Made by a program: the position numbers and the translations under genes. From Xestospongia bergquistia (lineage: Eukaryota; Porifera; Demospongiae; Haplosclerida; Petrosiidae), in the NCBI GenBank assembly GCA_963965975.1, contig OZ014411.1, forward strand, positions 23,295,249 through 23,359,248: DNA of 64,000 nt, given 5' to 3'. A model generated the notes under the pieces. The model was not told where the DNA came from, searched no databases, and saw nothing but the letters and a program-made list of their open reading frames with translations. This document shows, one piece after another, positions 25,001 through 38,659 of this stretch (within the stretch, counting starts at the first letter, position 1; every line of letters starts with the position of its first letter).

Positions 25001-26663
25001 TACAGGTTAAATATGCAATAACATCCAATGTGAAAATAAACAAACATCACTACAATGTATAGGGTATACAACATATCAGTGTTGTTACTATCAGTATCAT
25101 ATTGGGAAACAATAATTCATTAATATGATAATGAACAAAACTAAAAACATTTTCATACAAACATTAACAATATTGATAAAGACTTATCCAATAAGGATAT
25201 ACAATCAAATTTATCTTAGTCAGCTACTGGGGGATAGCTTCAGAGTTTACAACATTCATGTATCAGTGCACTACATGTAAGCAGACATTAGAATTAATGA
25301 GACACTGTTATCAGACATGACCAGCTGTGATAATCATCTGATGTGTCTAATGACATCAACATATTTTCAGCCCACACATGTTGCCTTATATGGTGTACAT
25401 AATAACTAATACAAATTGAACTCTTACAGAGCTGTTCTATTTTTAGCAACAGCTAAGAAGCAGTTACTATTTTTAGAACAAATACCAATAGAGTATGCTC
25501 ACTCAAAGAAAGTAATTGGAAGTTCCTGAATAAGTTATTGTTCAAAGAAAGTAAACTCATTGCTATATACAAACAAATACACATACATATATACAACAGG
25601 ACATTGTCAACATGAAATTACGCTCTGTACCATAATACATTGTCTATTAAATAAAATGCATAACAAACACTTTATCAATCAATAACAATAAGGTTACTTA
25701 TAATAGCTAGACTGAGTTAATTCTCGAAAGTTTAGAGCCAATTAATTTACCGACAACCTTCAAAGCAATTCACATTGTCAGAATACAGAATAACAACATG
25801 ATAAAAGAGAACATTTGATTTATAACAATATATATGTTCATTATTACAATACTATATATATATACTACACTGTAATAATATTAGCACATATGTCATGCAT
25901 ACATAGCAATGCCAAAGAATGTGCTGACAACATGAGTAACAATAACATCTATCTGATTTCTGATGTGTTTATTCTCAATGTACTCTCAATACCAAACTAC
26001 ATACATATTACAAAGTTCACTGACAGATCAGCATAGCACATGTACATGTATGGATCATGGGTGTTTAAAACGAAATATGAGATATATTTCAATTACATAA
26101 GATGCCAATTCTCACAAGACAACATAGCCGACTATGTGTAGCAAAAGTTTCCCTGATAGATTGGGTTATTGGCGCTACTAATAAATTAGATATTATACTG
26201 TAACTTAAATGTAAAAAAACAGCAACATGCTAAGATGCCAATTCTCACAAGACAACATAGCCGACTATGTGTCGTAAAAGTTTCCCTGATAGATTGGGTT
26301 ATTGGCGCTACTAATAAATTAGATATCATACTGTAACTTACATGTAAAAAAACAGCAACATGCTAATATTATTATTACAACATGTATATACATTGTCTCT
26401 ACCTTTGCAGAGTCACTGTTTGTATCACTTGTACAACTTTTATCATGTTCTGGAGATTCAAATGGTCGTTTGCGATTATTTGCTGTATCTGTAGAATGTT
26501 CATCTGTTTCTTGTTCATTTGACCCGTTTGTAACACTGTCTTTATGTTCTGTGTGACATGATATACTATCATTACCCTCAAACTCTTCATCACTAGAAGG
26601 CAACTCGCCTTCTTCCAAATCCTCTACGGGTGCGTTGTCTTTGACCTCAGGCGAGGCAGCCAT
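19095..26663 (-). CDS. ZC3H4/ZC3H6-type CCCH zinc-finger protein
   Basis: Nuclear RNA-binding protein of the ZC3H4/6/8 family. The vertebrate relative ZC3H4 acts with WDR82 to restrain transcription of non-coding and aberrant RNAs (established knowledge). Exons on the minus strand: 26403-26663, 24598-24701, 23023-24445, 22350-22559, 21962-22073, 21734-21843, 21177-21584 and 19095-20540; all phases agree and give 1357 residues. The N-terminus has two acidic LEEGE motifs (EDLEEGELPSSDEE, EDLEEGEIFSDDEE) and an Arg/Ser-rich part. Three tandem CCCH fingers are split over exons 4 to 6: CKYFLNGYC...CQYSH, CKFYLQDAC...CLFYH and CKYFYTRHMC...CKFSH. The C-terminus is long and rich in Pro and His (PPMPVYHEAPPRPHPHP). 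The start ATG at 26663 follows a NRF1-like promoter site. Length is close to human ZC3H4. Which vertebrate paralogue it matches best is not decided. Confidence 0.9.
20582..20648. repeat. 27-bp palindrome in a zinc-finger gene intron
   Basis: Arms 20582-20608 and 20622-20648 pair with one mismatch around a 13-nt loop and are built from TGTACATGTACAT and ATACTGTATGCAT. It lies just outside the last exon of the ZC3H gene. Confidence 0.75.
25384..25476. promoter_or_regulatory. Candidate MADS-box site cluster (CArG plus two MEF2-like sites) in intron 1
   Basis: CCTTATATGG at 25384-25393 is an exact SRF CArG box. CTATTTTTAG at 25437-25446 and again at 25467-25476 fit the MEF2 consensus YTAWWWWTAR. 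They are in the 1.7-kb first intron of the zinc-finger gene. MEF2-type matches are frequent by chance in AT-rich DNA, so function is only suggested. Confidence 0.3.
26099..26364. repeat. 133-bp direct tandem duplication
   Basis: Two copies (26099-26231 and 26232-26364) starting AAGATGCCAATTCTC differ at only a few positions. They lie at the intron side of exon 1 of the zinc-finger gene, the second ending about 40 bp from the donor. No coding content. Confidence 0.9.
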
Positions 26664-27074
26664 TTTGGGTGTGCCGGCAACAATAACCTGGCTAAGCTCA
26701 CAAGTTTTTGGTCAATTTGTATACAAGTATCTGTTCTAATGTTCGTACAATAAGTATAGCAAGACAAAATCTGATTATTGCACTGTCTTAACTGATAAAC
26801 TACTAAAGTTGTTATGTGTATGATGGGTGGTTTCAAACGTTACCATTGGCCAACTATGACGGCCTTATGTTGAGTTGTGAGTGAACTCTCTTCTTTGACT
26901 GAGACGGCTGCACGAACTGACAAAACTTTCCTTTACGATGAAATGTTAGGAAAGTGTATTAAATGGGAATAGAAACTGTTTACTATAGTTATAGTGCTCC
27001 TCCATCTAAGCTGCCATTTTTTATGTGAACAAAGAGATTGCCCAATAACAGACTAGCTGTCAAACCGCAACTAA

Positions 27075-27086
27075 TGCGCATGCGCA
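27075..27086. promoter_or_regulatory. NRF1-type palindrome
   Basis: TGCGCATGCGCA fits the NRF1 consensus exactly and is striking in AT-rich DNA. It is about 410 bp upstream of the zinc-finger gene start and close to the 3' end of the G-gamma gene, so the first is the likelier target. Confidence 0.5.
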
Positions 27087-27295
27087 GACAACTTATTACT
27101 AGTTAATTAATTTTTTAATTAAGTTTGCATGTGATTATAATAGAGTACTGATCACTAATAACAGAAAAACGGATTTTAAAAATTCTAAAATAAAATTCAA
27201 CTGTAATAACACACAAAAATTGATTATTTTATCTGTAGTGGTTAGAGAGTAAAGAGTGATTACAAATTACTCTAGCAACATTAGAGGGAAAACAT

Positions 27296-27811
27296 TCACA
27301 GGATAACACATGGAGGTTTAGGTTTAAACGGATTTTCTGTATTAGCCAGTGGGTTTACTAATGGATCATCTTGTTCGTTCTCTTGAATATACGCAACCAA
27401 CCTACCAAAAATAGTCAAAGTTAAAGTCAAACTCTACATACACAACAATAGTAAATTCCCATTAAAAATCTAAACAACATAATAATGATAACAATAACTA
27501 TATGTACTTTATTGCTTCAATGCTTCCGGACTAATAAAGACAACTATTAATATGTCTTTACATGCTAAGTTTATATGATGTAAGGGTCTAAAAAATACTT
27601 GGTTACTTGTGTAGATAGATGTACATTTACTAATATTATAAATTTAAATGGAATTTACACATCAGTATAGTAGTACGATACTGTACAAGTAAGAATCTTA
27701 CGCTTGAGTTGACGTAGACACTTTCTCTCTTTCTAGATCAGCTTGAGATCTAAGTTGATCTACAACCAAACGTGCCTGGTTCACTTGTTCACTGCGTCCC
27801 TGCATCGACAT
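27296..27811 (-). CDS. Heterotrimeric G-protein gamma subunit
   Basis: Two short exons, 27702-27811 and 27296-27401, join in phase 2 to give 71 residues, the normal size for G-gamma. The N-terminal helix reads VNQARLVVDQLRSQADLER, the family's coiled coil that pairs with G-beta. The second exon has the hallmark DDPLVNPLANTENPFKPK segment and ends CVIL, a CAAX box with terminal Leu, predicting geranylgeranylation and membrane anchoring. Two in-frame ATGs (27811 and 27805) are possible starts; the first is used here. The gene is head-to-head with the Ras gene, about 1.04 kb between starts. Role: with G-beta, anchors and signals downstream of GPCRs at the plasma membrane. Confidence 0.93.
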
Positions 27812-28690
27812 CTTTATCACAAGCTATACAAGAAATAATACAAATATTCATGTATACAAGAATGAATAGCATAATATAATAATAATAAGACAATATCTAT
27901 TAGTGTAAAATCAAATATGTTTCTGTCCTAAGTGTGTTGGAGGTACAATTTATACTACAAAAAAGCATTCTTTGTTAATAGTACATGTACATACCACAGC
28001 TGGTTACTCTATAGGAAAGGGGGAGGGGTTAGGAAGGCTTTAGTTCTTAATTGAAGGGGGACTTAGCTCCTTAATAATCTAAGTTAGGGAACTCATTTGT
28101 CATATATTTTTGGGACAAAATAAACAATAAAAATGATTGACAAGCCATCAATCAACTAATTGCCACTCCCACCCTAAATTATTACCTGCTACCCATATTT
28201 CCATATCTAGGTTATTCAATAAGGGATGTAGTTTATAAGGCATGTGTTCGCAATTGTGGATAATGGTTGGCACTAGTGGATATTATATTATTACAACAAG
28301 GCAATACTATAAATAATGAAAGAACTGCATACATCACTGTGAATACTAAATACATTAGTCCAATACTGCTACTATCACTATGTCATTTGTTAAGTAATAA
28401 CCTAATATTTGCCTATGTAAGTTAAAAAACGTTCCTTAATGAAATGACTTTCGTTTTTTCTGGTAGTAACTTATCCTCAATTATCACTATTATTTACCAT
28501 TCATATCATATGTAGGTATTACTTAATAGAAGAAATAATACTTACAGCACAAATAGGACAGAAAGTTACAGAATAAAGATTGGCTCTCAAGAAAGAAGAC
28601 GACGATGCAACTGTTTATTTATCACACGTGATGTAGATGTTAATTGCGAAACAACCCGCCTACTAAAATAACTTACCAAAATAGGAATAA

Positions 28691-28748
28691 CCTAATATGG
28701 AAATATATCTGTTCTAAAAATAGCACAGACCGTATGAACTATAAATAG
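28691..28748 (+). promoter_or_regulatory. Candidate Ras promoter elements: CArG, MEF2-like and TATA-like
   Basis: CCTAATATGG (28691-28700) fits a CArG box, CTAAAAATAG (28714-28723) fits MEF2, and CTATAAATAG (28739-28748) fits MEF2 or a TATA box. They are 105-162 bp upstream of the Ras ATG, in the intergenic DNA shared with the divergent G-gamma gene. A CACGTG core lies further upstream at about 28625. Spacing suggests a core promoter; binding is not shown. Confidence 0.4.
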
Positions 28749-28852
28749 TACTGGGTGTGAGAAGTGGAGTAATAATAACTTCATAGAGGTTGAGTGTTCT
28801 GTTGAAATAGACAAGAATAAGAGAGCAGACAGCTTACTAAAAAAACGACGAG

Positions 28853-31465
<2,613 letters not shown>

Positions 31466-33147
31466 ATTATTGATTAACTATTCATGTATTCTTTTTCGTG
31501 ACGGCAGTGACGAATTGTTTGAAACAATATTCTTCTCATCTCAAAGCACGATAACTATTGTACATTAAATTAGTCATGTTATCTTTAATTTTTGGATATG
31601 TTTTGTGTGTTTTTTTGAGTTTATATTGTTCTTCAAATAATATAATAATCTAGATAGCTATAATTAGTGTCATAATGTTTTATGTAATAATGTCTAATTT
31701 TCAGTCATACTTAACAAATGAACTATATTGTGTTTAGTAAGTGTAATACAGATATTGTGTCTTATTGAGTTATTTTGTGAGTAGAGTTCTTAATCTTTTT
31801 CTAAACATCACATCCAGGTAAATGCAAACAGGTTCATGCTACAAAAGATAATTAATCTAATGTGGCAGACACTTCGTATGCAAAGCATATAGTTTTTCAT
31901 TACATTAAGAGTTATTGTTGCTATAAAAAAGAATCTGGTCAATTGTTTTACAACTCTGTCTACATGCACCTATTTTTGCTATCACATAATTGTTTCATGT
32001 AATACTTACTATGTCAATTAGAAAGAGTTCAAAGAACCATTGTTTATTCTTTTCTACATAATCAATTGCTACAACCATATATTTGATAATTACTAACAGT
32101 ACATGGTTTCAGATCTGAACATCAATAAGTACATGTACTTTATACTAAAATAACATGAAAGGGGGTCATAGCCTATTCAAATCTGCTAAAGAGTTAAAGT
32201 GAAACTAAAAGTCTAATTTATTTCCAGTAAACAACCATAAGTTCCATTACCTTTACTCAATATACACTCCTTATTAGTTTCCTACTAACACGCTCATCAC
32301 TAGCATTGTGGTTCCAGTGGATATCATGAAAAAGAAAGTTCATGTACATCATAGACTATCATATTATATAAGAAAAAATTCCCATCATATACTGGTACCA
32401 CTGACATTGGGTGATCAGTATTTTTTGTTTAATTCTTTTAGTCTAATATCTAAGCTTCTACTCATCAAGCAAGAAATAAATTATCTTTCCCACTGATGTA
32501 CCCTTAAAACAACTTTAGTATGCAAAATTGACTACTGTAAATCGACAAACAGAATGAGCTGTAATAATTTCTCTGCAATCTGGATATGATTTTACATCAT
32601 TTAATGTTAACAAACAAAATGTAGCAAACTTTTCATCTTTAAAAAAACAATCACATACTAAATGCTTAATTTATTGTTATATATATAACATAGGTGTAGG
32701 AACAATTTTGTCATTCGGGGGGCACATATGTAACATTTTAACATTGTTTAGTTTAACAATGAAGTATTTCAATAACAACCAAAATAAACCTTCTGTCGTT
32801 TACACTGACAAAAATTTTTGAATTGTTTTTACATAAAATGTGCATCTACAGCTGTAAATTGTATTATGAGGATAGGGATTGAAAAGTGGCTAATCTAAAT
32901 CAGTTGATTGTGAAACCATCTCACAATATACCAAAAATATTGTGGGGGCACGTGCCCCCTGTGCCCCCCCTGTTCCTACACCTATGATATATATATATAT
33001 ATATGTTTTTCATAATTATATGATTAGATGTTATCTTACTATTTAATATTCACTTATAGCTACTTAATTAACTATAACCAATATTAATTTTTAATACAAT
33101 AAAATTGTGATAAGGCTATGTATATATTCATAAGTTGATATTGGTAA
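31466..33147. other. Ras 3' region and intergenic DNA
   Basis: The first several hundred bases are probably Ras 3' UTR. No coding region is recognised. A MITE occupies 32689-32986. Confidence 0.5.
32689..32986. mobile_element. MITE with CATAGGTGTAGGAAC ends
   Basis: The terminal 15 bp (32689-32703) is repeated inverted at 32972-32986, giving a 298-bp element without coding content. Subterminal G/C runs (GGGGGGCACA on the left; GGGGGCACGTGCCCCC on the right) are unlike the AT-rich surroundings. A related GGGGCACGTGCCCCC segment is at about 48586-48655. Confidence 0.7.
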
Positions 33148-33150
33148 GTG

Positions 33151-35415
33151 ATGGCATGCGCAGAGAAGACTCCAGCGACTTCAGCTCTAGATCTTAAGAA
33201 ACTAGAGGAACAACTCACCTGTGCTATCTGTCATGACCTCTATACCAATCCTAAGACCTTACCATGCCTTCACTCTTTTTGCCAGCAGTGTCTGGAAGGT
33301 CTACCACTCGACTCTCAGGGGCAAGGTGAATTCTTAATCTCCTGCCCTGTTTGTCGACATCGTACTCAGTTACCTCAACCAACAGGAGCTGCAGGTTTTT
33401 TAACTGCTTTTCAAATAAACAACTTGAAAGAGGTTCACGAATTATTGGTAAAAATCTCCGGACATCAACAGGTCATGTGTGATAACTGTACTACTGCAAA
33501 TGCTGCCAGTTACTGCAGAGAGTGTGCCAAGCTTCTCTGTCAAAATTGTATTGAAGTACACAACAAATGGGCACCTGTTGCAGATCATGAAATAAGAAAT
33601 CTTGAAAACATACGTATAGCAACCTCTGTTTCTCAATTTATCCAAGACAAGAAGTGTCCTAGTCATAATGAATCTTTGAAAATTTTTTGCAAAACATGTG
33701 AAGAACTCATCTGTCAACTTTGTACAATATGTATTCATAAAGATCATCATTGTGACCTAGTTTCTGACTGCTATCCAAGATATTGTACAGAATTGAAAAC
33801 AAGTTTAAAACTTGTTAGTGAAAAGATTTCTGATGTTAATAATGCTTTAACTGCTCTCAAAGAAAGAGAAAACGAAATTGTAAACCATGGAGAATTAATC
33901 AAAGACGATGTTCATCTTATGATGGAAGAAATGATTAACATCCTTCGCCACTCTGAAAAACAGCTGATTGCAGATGTAGACATCATCACTGGTAGTCAAC
34001 TACAGGCCTTGTTAGAGCAAAAGAAATCAGCAGAAACAATGTTGAATCAGTTAAAAGACGCAAAAAAGTTTGTGGAAAAGAGTCTTGAGGTAAATACTCC
34101 TCAGCAAGTAGTGGTGTCTTCAAAACAAATGATGGTGCAAATGAATGAGGTAACTCAACAAGTGAAGATTAAAGAATTTAATCCTAAAAAGAAAGCTATA
34201 GCTCATTTTTGTAAAGACAGAGACATAATCAAAGCAATACCTAACATTGGAACTGTTGTACGTCTTTCACCTGCTGTTCTAGAGCTGTGTAAAGTTAAAG
34301 TGATTGATCGCCGTGACATTGTCATTGACGACAAGAGAGTGTCGTTCCCCCTCTCTATCCAGTTTACAGATTCTACTCTTCTCACTCTACCCTTATCATC
34401 ACTAAGTTGTAGTGTAGTTCCAGTTAATACAGCTACCTTTATAACTACCATAATCAATACTACTGATCGTCCTGGTGTATACTCCATTACTTGTAGTCCA
34501 GTAACCTCTGGACGTCATCAAATTAATGTCCAAGTTAATGACACTCAAATTAATAGTACCTCTTTAGTGATACCTTTTAATCCTTACCTTGAAAATATCA
34601 CTCCAGTACATACAATAACTAACCTTAACAAACCTTGGGGAGTTGGTGTTACCATTGACGGACAAGTTGTTGTTAGCGAGAATGGTAGTAGTAGTGTCAC
34701 AGTTTTGAATAGAGATGGAACAAAAGTTAAATCATTTGGCACCAAAAAGAGAAGTAGTGGAAATGCTAAATTTACTTACCCTGGAAGTCTAGCCATTTCC
34801 CCTGATAGTTTCATACTTGTTGCTGATAATCACAAGATCCAGAAGATATCTATGGAAGGAAAACTCATTACCACAGTCGGTAAACAAGGTAACGGGCCAA
34901 TGGAGTTTGATGAGCCAAGTGGCATCTCTATTTCACCAATATCTGGGTATATTTACATTGCAGATTGTCATAACCATCGAATACAAGCACTAAATCTTGA
35001 TCTAACATTTGCTCATGTTTTTGGTACTGAAGGATCATCAAAAGGACAGTTTATTTATCCAAGCGATGTCACCACTGACAGACGAGGGTTAATATATGTT
35101 GCTGATACCAATAACCATCGTATCCAGGTGTTTACTCCTGAGGGTAATTTTCTGTCTCAGTTTTACACTAGAGAATCAGTTCATAAAGAGCTTATTAGTC
35201 CATCAAAAATCATTGTAGATGATGTCAATATATACATTACAGAGAGTACTAAACATAGTATTTATATCTTCACCACTGATGGTCGGTTTCTATGTTCTTT
35301 TGGAGAACCAGGTAGCAATGAGGGTCAGTTTAACCGTCCTTATGAGATGGCTTTTGACAGAGAAGGTCATTTATATATTTGTGATCATTACAATAATAGA
35401 CTAGTAGTATATTAA
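33151..35415 (+). CDS. TRIM-NHL E3 ubiquitin ligase-like protein, intronless
   Basis: Single-exon gene of 754 codons from ATG 33151 (the frame is open a codon earlier, but that codon is GTG). Domains in order: RING at about 23-68 (CAICHDLY...CLHSFCQQC...CPVCR), B-box 1 at about 108-140 (CDNC...CREC...CQNC), B-box 2 at about 168-210 (CPSHNESLKIFCKTC...CQLC...HKDHHC), coiled coil to about 330, a filamin-type Ig domain at about 365-480, and six NHL repeats making a propeller to the end (GQFIYPSDV, ADTNNHRIQVF, GQFNRPYEM). This is the TRIM2/3/32/71 architecture; members ubiquitinate proteins and some bind RNA through the propeller. The last residues (ICDHYNNRLVVY) complete the final blade. The lack of introns contrasts with the neighbours and suggests an origin by retroposition or a sponge-type intronless TRIM expansion. 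Confidence 0.93.
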   Translation: MACAEKTPATSALDLKKLEEQLTCAICHDLYTNPKTLPCLHSFCQQCLEGLPLDSQGQGEFLISCPVCRHRTQLPQPTGAAGFLTAFQINNLKEVHELLVKISGHQQVMCDNCTTANAASYCRECAKLLCQNCIEVHNKWAPVADHEIRNLENIRIATSVSQFIQDKKCPSHNESLKIFCKTCEELICQLCTICIHKDHHCDLVSDCYPRYCTELKTSLKLVSEKISDVNNALTALKERENEIVNHGELIKDDVHLMMEEMINILRHSEKQLIADVDIITGSQLQALLEQKKSAETMLNQLKDAKKFVEKSLEVNTPQQVVVSSKQMMVQMNEVTQQVKIKEFNPKKKAIAHFCKDRDIIKAIPNIGTVVRLSPAVLELCKVKVIDRRDIVIDDKRVSFPLSIQFTDSTLLTLPLSSLSCSVVPVNTATFITTIINTTDRPGVYSITCSPVTSGRHQINVQVNDTQINSTSLVIPFNPYLENITPVHTITNLNKPWGVGVTIDGQVVVSENGSSSVTVLNRDGTKVKSFGTKKRSSGNAKFTYPGSLAISPDSFILVADNHKIQKISMEGKLITTVGKQGNGPMEFDEPSGISISPISGYIYIADCHNHRIQALNLDLTFAHVFGTEGSSKGQFIYPSDVTTDRRGLIYVADTNNHRIQVFTPEGNFLSQFYTRESVHKELISPSKIIVDDVNIYITESTKHSIYIFTTDGRFLCSFGEPGSNEGQFNRPYEMAFDREGHLYICDHYNNRLVVY

Positions 35416-35915
35416 TTATTGTGATAATATTATAAAGACATAATTATAATGTATGTTACTGTAAAATGGATGAAATATATTATGTTTATAGTAAATCATG
35501 TCATACTTTGTGATAACAATGATGTAAGTTATTATTATACCATATAAGGAAATACACTAAATAGGTGCTGATCTTTATCATTATAATAACTGTAACAAGG
35601 TGTGTAACATAACTTTCCATGCTATTCTACATTTGTGTATAATATTGTCTCATTTCTCATTATTAATCGGTAAGTCTCAGTGGCTATGTTATGATTAATT
35701 CAAAAGTTTATTATCCCTGGACTTAGAAACATTGGAAATTGGGATCTAACCATCATAATTGAGAGTATGATAATTCAATTATTTTTGTCTGTGTTTGAAA
35801 GAAATCTTTCTTTATAACTCGAAAGACCATGACAATCTGTATTCTTAAACAGAACTGATATATCTACAACTGTTTATATGTACTGGTTGTTTATCTATCT
35901 CCATCTATCAATCCT
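35416..35915. other. Intergenic, no gene seen
   Basis: AT-rich 3' flank of the TRIM-NHL gene without recognised features. Confidence 0.6.
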
Positions 35916-38022
35916 CACACTGTAAAATCGGTGTGTCATAGTAACACCAAAATGTGGTGTCAAAAGTCTGTGCAAGAATGACGCCAGTAATGGTGTCAGT
36001 ATTGACACTAAGGTAATGGTGTCAATTAAACACCATGTAAGTCTTCACATAACACACTCATCGGTGTCAAGTTGGCACCATAGAAAGTTTCCCACAACAC
36101 TTTCAGTGTCTACATAAACTATTTGTTTTTCAAATCAAAAGAATTACAAAAAACAATAAAAGAACAAACAAAACAAAGAATACTGAAAGGAAGTTGTGAA
36201 TAAATAAATCAATACACAGTGAAAGTAGTATTCATTAGTCATACTGTAAATTTTGAGAGACAATTTAGAAATCCTTGGAGATGTAAAGGAATCTTTGTTG
36301 AAGGTTTCATCTGATATGCTGCCTCTAAAAACAATGCCATTGCTTTCATCTTCAGAGGATAGGCTATGTTAAACGAATAGTAACATGCCAAACAAGAATG
36401 AACAACTGTCATTGCATTAGTCATTGTCAAAACATTATTTTCGACAACAACCAGAAGTCCACTAGATTACTCAAGTTTTCACCTGGTCCAACGATCAAGG
36501 ACGAGGCAACGATACAGATTGAAGTGACTCTTCAATGTCCAAATGGTGTCCCTACATACAAATGTAATTCAGTTCAAAGAAATTATTTGCCTACCAAGAC
36601 TGGCATGAACATAGTACTCTTTTCCTTGCCCCTCTCTGTTATGACATATGATACAATAGATAAACCAAATGTACAAAGCTGATCTAGATGAACAGTTAAC
36701 ATTATTATAGTTGAGTTTAGTACTAACCATTAGTTGGGTTCTCCAAGGCCTTATACATCACAAGTAATTGCTTAACTTCCCTGTGTGTGTCAGAATATAT
36801 GACCTGTTTCAAAACCTTCAACAATTTACAATCCATGTCATCAGTACTCATATCTATCACAATGGCAAGCTCCTGCAACAGCTAACAGTTTTATAATTTA
36901 AAGTAAATTTAGCTATTAGGTCACTTACTATTTGTAGATGTTCAAGACAAGGATAGTCCTCCAGAATAAGCTTTACAGAAGGTTCGTCTTCCTTCACCCA
37001 CTAATGTCACTGTCAAAATAGAGAACAAGGTGTGGATTGAAGCTGTAGTGCCTTTTGAAATGTTTTCAGCACTCAGAATTAGCAAAGCAACTGCTGATAA
37101 GACAAAGCTATTTTTGAGTTTTTAAAAGCTATAAATGTTTCATTATGTTTTGTTTTAATGCTAAGGCATTTTCTAATATTCTATATAGATAGCATTGAGA
37201 GTAGTGCCAGCAAAGTTGTCGTTAAAGAAGAAATTTGTGTTCCAGTTATCTGGATGATTCTGTATAAAACTGTGTCATTTTGCTTGAAGATAAAAAACAT
37301 TTGATTTTGCTAGTATTAAACTCATGTATTACATAATATAATATAACTAAGTCTATTATAAGCATGCTGATCATGACACATTGTAGTAGTAACAATGCTG
37401 CTAACGTGGCTCAAATACTTTCTCATGAACAATTAATTACTCAAAATTATTTTGGTCACATGAGACTACACACACGTGCACTCACTCATCAGTAACTATA
37501 TTGTAATTATATTCCTGAACCACAAAGTCATGATGCATCCAAATAATGAGTGGTTCACACAAACCATCTTTAAATATTATGTAAATACTAGTAGTTTAGC
37601 CTATTGTGTGGTAGTGCAGTCTAAAAAACATCCTGCTACCTTTTCACACTGGTTATAGTGAAAATTCTAAACATATACTAGCCTTCAAATAAACAAAATG
37701 TGTATCACACAGAGAGGAGAGAGTTGGACTGTATTCATTAAATAATTCTGACATATACGAAACTTCTTTTTATATTGTGCTTAAATGTAATATACTTTAG
37801 TTGTTATTATTATACTTTTTAAAGACAATTCTCGACATCTAGCTATAAGGCAATGAATGAACAGTAGCACTTTACTGATTGATGACACACCAAAACAAGT
37901 GTTGTAATAAGGTTATCAGGTGCTGTCATAACACCAAGGTGCTACAGTAGCATACTGGTGGTAGTATAAGACCATAGAATTTGACACTATTGTGTTCTGA
38001 TAGACTCCAATTTTACAGAGTA
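35916..38022. mobile_element. DNA transposon with CTGTAAAAT ends and GTGTCA-rich subterminal repeats
   Basis: The left end reads CACTGTAAAATCGGTGTGTCA and the right end, reverse-complemented, CTCTGTAAAATTGGAGTCTATCA. Both ends carry several GGTGTCA/TGACACC-like motifs over about 150 bp. The interior holds minus-strand coding blocks. Target duplications are not clear, and the superfamily is not assigned. Boundaries are approximate. Confidence 0.55.
36239..37008 (-). pseudogene. Element-encoded protein remnant, minus strand
   Basis: Three minus-strand blocks read like exons of one protein: about 36930-37008 (WVKEDEPSVKLILEDYPCLE), about 36736-36882 (LQELAIVIDMSTDDMDCK, then YKALENPTN) and 36239-36403 (CLACYYSFNIAYPLKMKAMA to a stop). 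The pattern 'LILEDYP' then 'YPLKMKAMALFLE' resembles uncharacterised transposon-associated proteins that also occur in cnidarians and fish; this comparison is from memory and weak. No full frame connects them. A plus-strand ORF at 36398-36682 overlaps and is not recognised. Confidence 0.35.
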
Positions 38023-38025
38023 TAT

Positions 38026-38165
38026 ATATATATATACAAACGGAATAGAGGTAACGACTTTGGGTGTTTTCAAAATAGTATTATAGTTATATAGCATTGA
38101 ATAATATGTTTGGAATAATGTAATAAACAAAAGCTAAGGAAAATTTAGTATTATTTTGCTCAAGC
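38026..38165 (+). repeat. Dispersed repeat, copy 1
   Basis: About 135 bp (GAATAGAGGTAACGACTTTGG... TAAATTTAGTATT-like end) similar to 42262-42400 in an intron of the first dioxygenase gene. Probably a MITE family. Confidence 0.6.
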
Positions 38166-38659
38166 TCACTACAATTACTTCAAAATAATAAAATACCTCA
38201 CTAAGATATAAAAATAATAATTTCATAATTAAATATTCCAGACCTGACAAAAATAAAAAACGCCAACATGCAGAGTCAACACATCTTAAAGTTTGAAACA
38301 TTTGTAAATTGCTTTGTTAAAGCGAAAATCATTCTGTAATTGTTTTAATCCTTTTAAAGTTTGCCATTTTGTCCAGCATGAGGTGTGTCCTATTAATAAT
38401 ATTTATTTATCCGAGACTCACTAAAGCTCAGAAGAGAGCTAACAACAGGACCTATGTGAGCACACCTCTGATAGAGAGCAGAGAGGATCTTAAGGATTTA
38501 CAGGAGTAGAATAAGGAGTTACAGAAGATCATGAAGACAGATTGAAACAACTCTTATGTTAAACAAAATGGAATCCTTCTTAGGAAATGGCAGCCTAGGA
38601 ATAGGGAGGAGACACAACAGAGCAGCTAGTGTTGCCAAAGAAGCATCGTTGAAAAGTGC

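Noticed and set aside
34203..34487. 94-codon minus-strand ORF
   Set aside because: Antisense shadow of the TRIM-NHL filamin region.
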